DNA of 64,000 nt. It comes from Thalassotalea insulae (GTDB taxonomy: Bacteria > Pseudomonadota > Gammaproteobacteria > Enterobacterales > Alteromonadaceae). The stretch lies in contig NZ_BSST01000001.1 of assembly GCF_030161395.1 (NCBI RefSeq), positions 1,178,001-1,242,000 on the forward strand, read 5' to 3'. The position numbers were made by a program, and so were the translations under genes. Below the pieces are notes generated by a model, which was given only the letters and a program-made list of their open reading frames with translations, was not told the DNA's origin and did not search any database. Shown one piece after another: positions 37,275 to 45,535 of this stretch (position 1 is its first letter; every line of letters starts with the position of its first letter).

Positions 37275-38021
37275 ATGTCTTCAGTATTATATGAACATCC
37301 GCTCAACGAGCGTATTAGAAACTATTTGAAACTAGAGCAGCTCTTTGCTCAAACCAATGATTGTTTCTCGTCTAATATTGAACTAAGCCAACAAGTCTTT
37401 TTTTCCGCTTTATTTGCAATTCTCGATACCTTAGAGCGGAATGATATCAAAGGCGACTTGATTAAAGATCTGGAAAAACTTGAGCAAAACTTAGTGTTAT
37501 GGTCGCGCGCGCCCAATGTTGATGGTGCTGCACTGGAAGAGAACATTAAACAGACTATTTCCTTGCTATGCTCACTCAAGTCTCCCACCCAGCAATGGAA
37601 TCAATTAAAAGACGATAAGTTTTTATCAAGTCTTAAGCAGCGTTATGCGATGCAAGGGGGCAACGCCAGTTTTGATGTGCCCCAGCTTAAATTCTGGTTA
37701 AATCAACCGATAGATACAATTAAAAGTGAAATAAGTAACTGGCTGTCACAATTAAGTGACATTTTTGATGCATTATCTTTGGTATTGAAATTTTTACGAC
37801 AACGCTCAGGTTTTGAAACTATTTATACTGAAAAAGGTTTTTATCAGGACAGCGGTGAAGGCTTATTTCTCCTGCGGATGAAACTAGATAGCAAAGCCCA
37901 TTATTATCCGACAGTCAGCGGCAATAAATTTCGTTATTCCATCCGTTTTATGATGCCTTGTGATATCACAGGACGAAAATATTGCGATCAGCCTATACAA
38001 TTTAAGCTTGCCCGTTGCTAA
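37275..38021 (+). CDS. zapD: Cell division protein ZapD
   Basis: A 248-residue FtsZ-binding protein that bundles FtsZ filaments in the Z-ring. It matches E. coli ZapD (YacF) in the N-terminal YEHPLNERIRNYLKLEQLF, the internal SFDVPQLKFWLNQP and the C-terminal FYQDSGE, the LLRMKLD and RYSIRFMM segments. The neighbouring coaE and yacG keep the coaE-zapD-yacG order of E. coli. It lies in the same window as the rest of the division machinery, but on the opposite strand to ftsZ. Confidence 0.95.
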   Translation: MSSVLYEHPLNERIRNYLKLEQLFAQTNDCFSSNIELSQQVFFSALFAILDTLERNDIKGDLIKDLEKLEQNLVLWSRAPNVDGAALEENIKQTISLLCSLKSPTQQWNQLKDDKFLSSLKQRYAMQGGNASFDVPQLKFWLNQPIDTIKSEISNWLSQLSDIFDALSLVLKFLRQRSGFETIYTEKGFYQDSGEGLFLLRMKLDSKAHYYPTVSGNKFRYSIRFMMPCDITGRKYCDQPIQFKLARC

Positions 38022-38111
38022 TAGTAATTTAATTATTAATTTTATCTCTAGCCTAATACACCTGCATTTTTTATAATAGCATCTACTACTAATAACGATT
38101 TATCGCCTGTT

Positions 38112-38348
38112 ATGCCCTTAAAAGTATCTTGTCCAACCTGTAATAACGACGTAATTTGGCTGCCGGAAAACGAATTCCGCCCCTTTTGCAGTAAACGATG
38201 CCAACTCATAGACTTAGGCGATTGGGCAGAGGAAAACCATAAAATATCCCAGCCAATGCAAAAAGACGTGGCATTAGATGAAGAAATGCTTGATGCACTG
38301 GAAGAGCAGTTTCTACAGCACAATAAATTTTTTGTTGAACCTGAGTAA
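38112..38348 (+). CDS. yacG: DNA gyrase inhibitor YacG
   Basis: A 78-residue zinc protein. Four cysteines are arranged as CPTC and CSKRC (C-x2-C, then C-x3-C), with the typical RPFCSKRCQLIDLGDWAEE block. In E. coli YacG binds the GyrB C-terminal part and protects against gyrase excess. It lies 90 bases after zapD; mutT is convergent with a 21-base gap and no clear terminator. Confidence 0.94.
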   Translation: MPLKVSCPTCNNDVIWLPENEFRPFCSKRCQLIDLGDWAEENHKISQPMQKDVALDEEMLDALEEQFLQHNKFFVEPE

Positions 38349-38369
38349 TACCACTAAGCGATTGAGTTG

Positions 38370-38765
38370 CTAGTTTTGGTAAATAGTCATTAATTTTTCA
38401 ACTATCGCTTTATTCGCTTCCGGGAAGTTAATCGTTGCTAGCTCACTTAACGCAAACCAACCTTGTTGTTGCCCTTCCTGAGCGCTTGGTTCTCCTTGAA
38501 AGTTATCCACCAGATAAACAGCTAATAAAACACTTTTATCACCATAATCATGAGCAATTTCAATTAAAGGCCGACACGTTAACACCTCAATGGCAACCTC
38601 TTCCTTAAGCTCACGGTAAAGTGCCTGAGCGACGGTTTCGCCTACTTCTACCTTCCCTCCAGGAAACTCCCATTTTCCTCCCTGATGAACATCTGGATGC
38701 CTTCTGGTAAGAAAAAACTCACCATCTGAGACTATGACACCGACCGCAACATGTACTTGTTTCAT
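38370..38765 (-). CDS. mutT: 8-oxo-dGTP diphosphatase MutT
   Basis: A 131-residue Nudix hydrolase that removes 8-oxo-dGTP from the nucleotide pool. The Nudix box is GGKVEVGETVAQALYRELKEEV, which fits GX5EX7REUXEE with the closing XGU position read as VAI rather than VGI. The HVAVGVIVSDGEFFLTRRH start matches MutT. A strong GGGGGG ribosome binding site lies seven bases before ATG. secA is upstream on the same strand, but a strong hairpin (38785-38814) separates them. Confidence 0.92.
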   Translation of the reverse strand: MKQVHVAVGVIVSDGEFFLTRRHPDVHQGGKWEFPGGKVEVGETVAQALYRELKEEVAIEVLTCRPLIEIAHDYGDKSVLLAVYLVDNFQGEPSAQEGQQQGWFALSELATINFPEANKAIVEKLMTIYQN

Positions 38766-38784
38766 TATTTATCCCCCCTAAAAC

Positions 38785-38814
38785 AGCAATGCCAATCAAA
38801 TGATTGGCATTGCT
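38785..38814 (-). terminator. Long hairpin between secA and mutT
   Basis: Fourteen-base perfect arms AGCAATGCCAATCA / TGATTGGCATTGCT with a two-base centre, followed on the minus strand by GTTTTA. It starts 23 bases beyond the secA stop and probably ends or attenuates the secA transcript before mutT. Confidence 0.75.
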
Positions 38815-38836
38815 AATTAACTATGTTCTGCAAATG

Positions 38837-41536
38837 CTAGGTTAATTTACCATGGCATTGTTTGTATTTTTTACCTGAACCACAAGGGCAAGGTTCATTA
38901 CGACCAACCCTAGGTCCGCTAGGCTGTGCAGCTGGATTATCTGAGGATTCATGAGTAAATTCTTTTGGTACTTCATCCGCTTTTCTGTGCTGCTCTTCTA
39001 CCGCCTCAACATCTGACTCGGCTCGGATTTGCACCTTACTCAAAATACCTATTACATCATATTTTAAGTTATCCAATAACTCTGAGAATAATTCAAATGA
39101 TTCTCGCTTATATTCCTGCTTTGGATTTTTCTGAGCATAACCACGTAAATGAATACCCTGACGTAAATGATCCATCGCAGCTAAATGCTCTTTCCAGTGA
39201 GAATCTAAGCTTTGCAACATTACTGCTTTTTCAAACTGACGTAGCACATCAGCACCAACCATTTCTTCTTTCGCCTGATATTCTTGTTCTACCTGCTCAA
39301 GTATTTTTTCACGTAAGGTTTCTTCGTGTAATTTACTATCTTCTTTTAACCACTGAGCAATTGGCATTTCAATCGATAAATCGCCTTTTATCCGCTCTTC
39401 CAGTCCTTCGATATCCCACATTTCTTCTAAAGATTGTGGTGGAATATGTTGATCAATAATACCGTTAACTACATCGGCACGAATTGCGATAATAACATCC
39501 TTAATATCGGATTCATCCATCAACTCGTTACGTTGCTCATAAATAACTTTACGTTGATCATTTGCCACATCATCGTACTCAAGCAATTGCTTACGAATGT
39601 CAAAGTTACGACCTTCAACTTTACGTTGTGCGTTTTCAATACTCTTAGTTACCCAAGGGTGCTCTATCGCTTCACCACGTTCCATTCCCAACTTACGCAT
39701 CATATTGGTAATGCGCTCAGAAGCAAAGATACGCATTAAGCCATCTTCCATCGATAGATAAAAACGCGTTGAACCCGGATCACCCTGACGACCAGAACGA
39801 CCACGTAACTGATTATCGATACGACGAGATTCATGGCGCTCAGTAGCAACGATATGCAAACCGCCAAGTTCAAGTACTTTATCGTGTTCGATTTGCCATT
39901 CTGCTTTCGCTTTTTCAATCGCTTCTTCAGTTGGATTTTTCAGCTTAGCCACTATGGCATCAAAGTTACCACCTAGTACAATATCGGTACCACGACCCGC
40001 CATGTTAGTGGCAATAGTGACCGCACCAACTTTACCGGCATCAGCAACAATTTCCGCTTCTTGCTGGTGAAATTTAGCATTCAATACTTTATGTTTGATT
40101 TTTGCTTTTTTTAGATAAGCGGATAAAAATTCTGAGGTTTCAATACTAATAGTTCCCACCAATACTGGCTGGCCTCGCTCAACACAATCTTTGATGTCTT
40201 CGAGAATGGCTTCGAATTTTTCTTCCGCGGTCAAATAAATCAAGTCCGCCATATCGTTACGGATCATAGGTTGATTCGTTGGAATAACGACCGTTTCCAA
40301 ACCATAAATATGATTAAACTCAAACGCTTCAGTATCTGCAGTTCCTGTCATACCTGAGAGTTTTTCATAAATACGGAAATAGTTCTGGAAAGTGATAGAA
40401 GCTAACGTCTGGTTTTCATTTTGGATGTTAACCCCTTCTTTTGCTTCTACCGCTTGATGTAAGCCCTCAGACCAGCGACGACCTTCCATTGTCCGGCCTG
40501 TATGCTCATCAACAATCACAACTTCATCATCTTTAACGATATAGTCAACGTCTTTTTGGAATAACTTATGAGCGCGCAGTGCCGCCATTACATGATGTAA
40601 CAAGGTGATATTACCAGCAGAAAATAACGAGTCACCTTCCTGGATCAAACCTTTTTCTTGCATGATCTCTTCAATGTGAATTTGACCACGCTCAGTGAGA
40701 TAAATTTGTTTTGCTTTTTCATCAATAGTGAAATCGCCTTCAACAAAATCTTCTTTCTGCCCAGTTTCTTCGTCTTTATCTTCTTCGTTTTGCAGATCTA
40801 AAGTTGGCACAACCTCGTTGATCATTTTATAAAGTTCTGAGCTATCTTCTGCTGCACCCGAAATAATTAATGGTGTTCTTGCTTCGTCAATTAAAATTGA
40901 GTCAACCTCATCCACTACGGCAAAGTGTAAAGGCCGCTGCACTCGCTCTTCGGGTGAAAACGCCATGTTGTCACGCAAATAATCAAAACCAAATTCGTTG
41001 TTCGTACCGTAAGTAACATCAGCTTGATAAGCAGCTTGCTTGTCTTGATGACTCATACCAGGAACATTACAGCCAACGGTTAAGCCTAAAAACTCAAACA
41101 ATGGACGAGACCAATCAGCATCACGACTCGCTAAATAATCATTGACGGTAATAACATGGACACCTTTGCCAGTTAAGGCATTGAGGTATGAAGGTAAGGT
41201 TGCTGTTAATGTTTTACCTTCACCGGTACGCATTTCAGCAATTTTGCCGTCATTAAGCACCATGCCACCGATCATTTGTACATCGAAGTGACGCATACCA
41301 AAAACACGTCGACTCGCTTCTCTGACAACAGCAAAGGCTTCTGGTAACAAACTTTCTAATGTATCACCATTAGCTAGACGCTCTTTGAACTCAGCAGTTT
41401 TCGCTTTTAATTCTTCATCGCTTAACGCTTCAATAATGGGTTCGAGTGCATTTATTTTTGTTACTTCTTTGCTCATTTGCTTCAGTAATCTATCGTTACG
41501 ACTACCAAACAATTTTGTCATTAACTTTACAAACAT
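38837..41536 (-). CDS. secA: Protein translocase ATPase SecA
   Basis: An 899-residue motor of the general secretion pathway; it pushes preproteins through SecYEG. The Walker A MRTGEGKT is at residues about 101-108, the DEVDSILIDEARTPLIISG block about 210-228, and helicase motifs such as VATERHESRRIDNQLRGRSGRQGDPGS in the second half. The C-terminal zinc and SecB-binding tail CPCGSGKKYKQCHG is complete. The start MFVKLMTKLFGSRNDR fits E. coli SecA. Upstream is an M23 gene rather than secM. Confidence 0.97.
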   Translation of the reverse strand: MFVKLMTKLFGSRNDRLLKQMSKEVTKINALEPIIEALSDEELKAKTAEFKERLANGDTLESLLPEAFAVVREASRRVFGMRHFDVQMIGGMVLNDGKIAEMRTGEGKTLTATLPSYLNALTGKGVHVITVNDYLASRDADWSRPLFEFLGLTVGCNVPGMSHQDKQAAYQADVTYGTNNEFGFDYLRDNMAFSPEERVQRPLHFAVVDEVDSILIDEARTPLIISGAAEDSSELYKMINEVVPTLDLQNEEDKDEETGQKEDFVEGDFTIDEKAKQIYLTERGQIHIEEIMQEKGLIQEGDSLFSAGNITLLHHVMAALRAHKLFQKDVDYIVKDDEVVIVDEHTGRTMEGRRWSEGLHQAVEAKEGVNIQNENQTLASITFQNYFRIYEKLSGMTGTADTEAFEFNHIYGLETVVIPTNQPMIRNDMADLIYLTAEEKFEAILEDIKDCVERGQPVLVGTISIETSEFLSAYLKKAKIKHKVLNAKFHQQEAEIVADAGKVGAVTIATNMAGRGTDIVLGGNFDAIVAKLKNPTEEAIEKAKAEWQIEHDKVLELGGLHIVATERHESRRIDNQLRGRSGRQGDPGSTRFYLSMEDGLMRIFASERITNMMRKLGMERGEAIEHPWVTKSIENAQRKVEGRNFDIRKQLLEYDDVANDQRKVIYEQRNELMDESDIKDVIIAIRADVVNGIIDQHIPPQSLEEMWDIEGLEERIKGDLSIEMPIAQWLKEDSKLHEETLREKILEQVEQEYQAKEEMVGADVLRQFEKAVMLQSLDSHWKEHLAAMDHLRQGIHLRGYAQKNPKQEYKRESFELFSELLDNLKYDVIGILSKVQIRAESDVEAVEEQHRKADEVPKEFTHESSDNPAAQPSGPRVGRNEPCPCGSGKKYKQCHGKLT

Positions 41537-41592
41537 CTTGTTTAAACCATATTTAAAAATGAGTAGCAGAAATCTGCTGCTTTAAAATAAAA

Positions 41593-41614
41593 GTGATCGG
41601 CCGGAGCCGATCAC
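41593..41614 (-). terminator. Terminator of the M23 gene
   Basis: GTGATCGGC / GCCGATCAC with a four-base loop, then TTTTATTTT on the minus strand, directly downstream of the M23 stop and upstream of secA. Confidence 0.85.
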
Positions 41615-41637
41615 AAATAACGCTTTTCTTATGCTAA

Positions 41638-42540
41638 TTATTTAGCTTTTCGATAAACATATTTTATTGGATCTATTTGAGTATTGTTACGTAAAATTTC
41701 ATAATGTACATGTGGCCCGGTAGAACGCCCGGTACTTCCCATACGTGCAATGACTTGCCCTTTACTAACAACATCCCCTACTTTTACCAATAATTTTTTA
41801 TTGTGACCATAGCGGGTTTTAAACCCCTTACCATGATTTATTTCAACTAAGTTACCATAACCATATCTTTCTCCGGCCCAGCTAACTACGCCTGCTGCGG
41901 TCGAGATAATTTCAGCATCTTCTTTACCCGCAAAGTCTACACCTTTATGTCGCGCCGGGCGACCGGTAAACGGATCTTTACGAATACCAAAATATGAAGA
42001 TAACCAACCTTTAGTGATAGGTCGTCCTGATAAATAACTGGTATTTTCTATATGGTGACCTAAAGTGACAGATTCAAGCAATTTTAACTGCTTTTCTTCA
42101 ATCCCTAATTCAGCTTCTATTGTTTTTATATCCGCTAATAGTTCAGTTAGTGACTTAGCCGTTACCTGTTCGAGTCTTAACGGACCACCACTTGGCGGTA
42201 ATTGCTGAAAATTAAATTCTTTTTCAGGTATATTCGCTTCGTTCGCTAAACGATCACCTAAGGCATTGAGCCGTAAAACTTGACTTTGTAATTCCGCTAA
42301 CTTCATCGTTAACGCCGTCACTTGTTGCTGGTTAATATCATGCGCTGAGCTAACGCCAAGCTCACTGCCAGTATTAACCACAGGATACCCCGTATCAGGT
42401 TTAGCATCTGATGAAATCAACAAATGAACAACAAAACCAGAAATAATGGCAAAAACAGCTAATGCAGAGAGCCAATGAAATTTATTCAACTTCATTGAAA
42501 ATCTAACGTTTTTTCCACGATACAGTAATGTTAAACTCAT
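41638..42540 (-). CDS. M23 (LytM-type) peptidase with N-terminal membrane anchor and coiled coil
   Basis: A 300-residue protein. An N-terminal helix (LSALAVFAIISGFVVHLLI, about 23-45) anchors it in the inner membrane. A coiled-coil region (about 75-165, heptads with Leu and Glu) leads to a C-terminal M23/LytM domain. The zinc ligands are in HKGVDF and HVHYE, so the active site appears intact and peptidoglycan endopeptidase activity is plausible. It sits where secM lies in E. coli, between lpxC (and dciA) and secA; a similar M23 gene is found at this position in other gammaproteobacteria such as Pseudomonas (PA4404-like; from memory). Its own terminator precedes secA. Confidence 0.88.
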   Translation of the reverse strand: MSLTLLYRGKNVRFSMKLNKFHWLSALAVFAIISGFVVHLLISSDAKPDTGYPVVNTGSELGVSSAHDINQQQVTALTMKLAELQSQVLRLNALGDRLANEANIPEKEFNFQQLPPSGGPLRLEQVTAKSLTELLADIKTIEAELGIEEKQLKLLESVTLGHHIENTSYLSGRPITKGWLSSYFGIRKDPFTGRPARHKGVDFAGKEDAEIISTAAGVVSWAGERYGYGNLVEINHGKGFKTRYGHNKKLLVKVGDVVSKGQVIARMGSTGRSTGPHVHYEILRNNTQIDPIKYVYRKAK

Positions 42541-42597
42541 AAGACTCTTTACAGTAAAACTCGCTTCCCGGGTTTTAATTAGTTAACTGGTTGAATT

Positions 42598-43059
42598 ATG
42601 GCAAGAAAAACAAAAAATCCTATTGATGCATCTCGCTTGCTAAAATCTTCAACCGGCACTTTGGCACAAATTGCGGCAAAAACCAACTCTTTAACTTTAT
42701 TAGCAGATATTGTACGACAAACCTGCCCTGACCTGCCAGCAGAAGTGTGGCATATTGCAAATTTTAAACAGAATAGTCTGGTAATCGAGGTTATTTCTGC
42801 GATCTGGGGACAAAGACTCCAGTTTGAACGGGTCAAAATAGCCCAACAGCTGGCTCAAGCCACTAATAACGAATTTACTCAGATTGAGATTAAAATTGCC
42901 CCTTACAGGAACCAGCAGCAGCCTAAAAAGGAGCAACAAGCAGAAAAAACTCAGTTTATTTCACAAAAGACGGCGAAACAATTGAATGAAGTGGCAGAGC
43001 ATGCCCCGGAAAGTTTAAAACGCAAATTACAACGATTAGCGAATCTGGCTAAGCGATAG
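42598..43059 (+). CDS. dciA: DciA, DnaB helicase loader (DUF721 family)
   Basis: A 153-residue protein with the DUF721 fold in its N-terminal part: LAQIAAKTNSLTLLADIVRQTCPDLPAEVWHIANFKQNSLVIEVISAIWGQRLQFERVKI is the family signature, here quoted in pieces as DLPAEVWHIAN and SLVIEVISAIWGQRL. DciA is the ancestral loader of the replicative helicase DnaB where DnaC is absent. A basic Gln/Lys-rich tail (about 105-153) may be flexible. It is divergent from the M23 gene with 57 bases between. Confidence 0.88.
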   Translation: MARKTKNPIDASRLLKSSTGTLAQIAAKTNSLTLLADIVRQTCPDLPAEVWHIANFKQNSLVIEVISAIWGQRLQFERVKIAQQLAQATNNEFTQIEIKIAPYRNQQQPKKEQQAEKTQFISQKTAKQLNEVAEHAPESLKRKLQRLANLAKR

Positions 43060-43089
43060 CAATATTTTCTCAGGACGACCTAACCCGAT

Positions 43090-43180
43090 ACATTGACGCT
43101 CCTGTTCATCCATGAACCCGCACATCCTTGGCTCTGGTTTCCAGCTTCGCTCTACCTCCTGTGTCCATGCAGTCGTGTAC
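43090..43180. repeat. GC-rich patch with internal repeat next to dciA (possible dispersed repeat)
   Basis: A block richer in GC than its surroundings. On the minus strand it holds two related words, CATGGACACAGGAG (43156-43169) and CATGGATGAACAGGAG (43099-43114), and a small hairpin GTTCAT-CC-ATGAAC (43104-43117). It has no start codon with a ribosome binding site. Similar blocks recur between genes in related marine genomes to my recollection; this was not checked. Confidence 0.4.
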
Positions 43181-43184
43181 ATAA

Positions 43185-43211
43185 AAAAACCAGCATATAT
43201 TGCTGGTTTTT
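43185..43211. terminator. Bidirectional terminator between dciA and lpxC
   Basis: AAAAACCAGCA-TATAT-TGCTGGTTTTT. It serves lpxC on the minus strand (25 bases past its stop) and dciA on the plus strand. Confidence 0.9.
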
Positions 43212-43235
43212 ATTAAATTTTATTACAGACAACGA

Positions 43236-44153
43236 TTAAAAATTTGAGGCGCTAATTTCCTGAAACTCAATCGGAGAAATGGTTTCGTCTTCATAACTGA
43301 CCCATTCCCAAGCGTCAGTTTGTTTAAATACTTCGCGCAATAATAAATTATTTAAACCATGGCCTGATTTAAACGCATTAAGTTGACCTAAAATGCTATG
43401 GCCACACATATATAAATCACCAATGGCATCAAGGATCTTATGTTTAACAAACTCATCGTCATAACGTAAGTCGTCTTTATTTAACATACGGTACTCATCG
43501 AGGACAATCGCGTTTTCTAAACTACCGCCTAACGCTAAATTATGTGAGCGTAAAAACTCAATATCACGCATAAAACCAAAAGTACGAGCACGGCTGATCT
43601 CTTTAATAAAAGAACAGCTAGACAAATCCATGGTCATCGACTGACAGGTATTGGCGATCACAGGATGATCAAATTCAATGGCAAAATTAACTTTAAAACC
43701 TTGGTGTGGCGTTAATTCTGCCCACTTATCACCTTCTTCAACACGAATAGCTTTTTTAATACGAATAAAGCGTTTCGCCGCATTTAAGGTTTCGATACCT
43801 ACCGATTGAATCAAATAGACAAACGGTAGTGCACTACCATCCATAATTGGAATTTCAGGTGAATCGACATCTATCACTAGATTATCAATACCTAAACCTG
43901 CTAACGCAGACAACAAGTGCTCGACGGTGGAAATCTGCACACCTTGTTCATTCACTAAACAGGTACATAAAGTGGTTTCACCAACAGCCGCTGGCGTCGC
44001 TTTAATATCAACAACAGGATCTAAATCTACACGACGAAATACAATACCTGTATTTTCCGGCGCAGGACGGAGAGTGATCTGCACCTTTTCGCCTTTGTGT
44101 AAACCAACACCTACAGCTGATACTTGCTCTTTAATTGTACGTTGTTTAATCAT
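43236..44153 (-). CDS. lpxC: UDP-3-O-acyl-N-acetylglucosamine deacetylase
   Basis: A 305-residue zinc enzyme that commits precursors to lipid A. The N-terminal MIKQRTIKEQVSAVGVGLHKG, the STVEHLLSAL motif with zinc ligand His79, the catalytic domain with DLYMCGHSILGQ and the DSPEIPIMDGSALPFV segment match LpxC. It is the last gene of the dcw region and has its own sigma-70 promoter candidate in the 132-base gap after ftsZ. A terminator follows. Confidence 0.97.
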   Translation of the reverse strand: MIKQRTIKEQVSAVGVGLHKGEKVQITLRPAPENTGIVFRRVDLDPVVDIKATPAAVGETTLCTCLVNEQGVQISTVEHLLSALAGLGIDNLVIDVDSPEIPIMDGSALPFVYLIQSVGIETLNAAKRFIRIKKAIRVEEGDKWAELTPHQGFKVNFAIEFDHPVIANTCQSMTMDLSSCSFIKEISRARTFGFMRDIEFLRSHNLALGGSLENAIVLDEYRMLNKDDLRYDDEFVKHKILDAIGDLYMCGHSILGQLNAFKSGHGLNNLLLREVFKQTDAWEWVSYEDETISPIEFQEISASNF

Positions 44154-44214
44154 AAATAGCCTTCTTAAGCCTATATTCTACTATAAAAGCACCACCAGGA
44201 TTTGGCGGGCGCAT

Positions 44215-44243
44215 AATATAGCAAAAAAGCCTAACAAAATCAA
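44215..44243 (-). promoter_or_regulatory. Candidate lpxC promoter
   Basis: On the minus strand -35 TTGATT, 17-base spacer, -10 TATATT with TG one base upstream of it (extended -10). The -10 lies about 60 bases before the lpxC ATG. Confidence 0.6.
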
Positions 44244-44285
44244 AACCTATGCTTTTACCTATTAGCCGCTAATTAATTATTGCGA

Positions 44286-45449
44286 TTAATCTGCCTGTTT
44301 TCTTAAAAATGCCGGAATGTCGAGATAGTTATCTAAGTCTTCCGCTGGCACTCTTTGCGCTTGCGCATTAGCTTCAGGCATCACCACAGATTGTGTACTT
44401 GCTTCAGGTTGTGCACTGGCAATAAATTCCTGACCAACCGCAATTGGCTCAACTGCTGGCGCCGGATTCACTAGCGTAATGTCTGGCTTGCGCTCAGCAC
44501 CAATACCGGTAGCTACAACAGTGACGCGTAACTCTTCTGTCATTTCAGGATCGATAACCGCACCAACAACAACAGTGGCATTTTCTGAAGCAAACGCCTT
44601 AACAGCGTTACCAACGGTTTCAAACTCATCAATACTGATATCCATACCAGCAGTAATGTTCACTAAAATACCGCGAGCGCCAGCTAAATCGACATCTTCT
44701 AATAACGGGCTAGAAATTGCAGCTTCTGCAGCTTCTTCCGCTCTATCTTCACCTGATGCGATACCTGAGCCCATCATCGCGGTACCCATTTCTGACATCA
44801 CGGTACGAACATCGGCAAAGTCAACGTTTATGAGTCCAGGACGAGTAATAAGTTCCGCAATCCCCTGAACAGCTCCTAACAAGACATTATTCGCCGCTTT
44901 AAACGCATCCAGTAACGAAGTTCCTGGGCCAAGTACTTTTAATAATTTTTCATTCGGAATAGTAATCAGTGAATCAACATTTTTCGCTAAAAAGTCTATC
45001 CCTTGCTCGGCATAGTTCATCCGTTTTTTCCCTTCGAACGGGAAAGGCTTAGTCACTACAGCAACGGTTAAAATACCCATTTCTTTCGCAACTTCCGCAA
45101 CTACCGGTGCAGCACCAGTACCTGTACCACCGCCCATACCAGCAGCGATAAATACCATATCAGCACCTTGTAAGGTTTCTTTAATGGTATCGCGATCTTC
45201 TTCAGCACTGCGACGGCCAATTTCCGGGTTAGCACCAGCACCTAAACCTTTAGTAACATCACTACCTAACTGTAAAGTAACGTTAGCAGATGAGTTGCGT
45301 AGTGCCTGTGAGTCGGTATTGGCAGTAATAAACTCAACACCTTCTATAGTCTGACTTACCATATGCTCAACAGCATTACCGCCACCGCCGCCAACACCTA
45401 TGACTTTAATGACCGCTTCTTCGTTGTGATCTTCCATCAATTCAAACAT
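44286..45449 (-). CDS. ftsZ: Cell division protein FtsZ
   Basis: A 387-residue tubulin homologue that forms the Z-ring. The GTP-binding signature GGGTGTG is near residue 107, with the N-terminal IGVGGGGGNAV loop. The C-terminal conserved peptide that binds FtsA and ZipA is DNYLDIPAFLRKQ at the very end, after a variable linker. GGAGAGAG precedes the ATG. The 86-base gap after ftsA may hold ftsZ promoters. Confidence 0.98.
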   Translation of the reverse strand: MFELMEDHNEEAVIKVIGVGGGGGNAVEHMVSQTIEGVEFITANTDSQALRNSSANVTLQLGSDVTKGLGAGANPEIGRRSAEEDRDTIKETLQGADMVFIAAGMGGGTGTGAAPVVAEVAKEMGILTVAVVTKPFPFEGKKRMNYAEQGIDFLAKNVDSLITIPNEKLLKVLGPGTSLLDAFKAANNVLLGAVQGIAELITRPGLINVDFADVRTVMSEMGTAMMGSGIASGEDRAEEAAEAAISSPLLEDVDLAGARGILVNITAGMDISIDEFETVGNAVKAFASENATVVVGAVIDPEMTEELRVTVVATGIGAERKPDITLVNPAPAVEPIAVGQEFIASAQPEASTQSVVMPEANAQAQRVPAEDLDNYLDIPAFLRKQAD

Positions 45450-45535
45450 TTTTCTCTCTCCAATTATTACTGTTTTGTTCCACCAAAACTACTTTCTTAC
45501 TTACTACAAACAAGAGTTCACTCGTCTATAAATTA

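Noticed and set aside
38965..39459. 164-residue open frame on the plus strand opposite secA
   Set aside because: A shadow of SecA C-terminal codons; no homologue-like motif or ribosome binding site.
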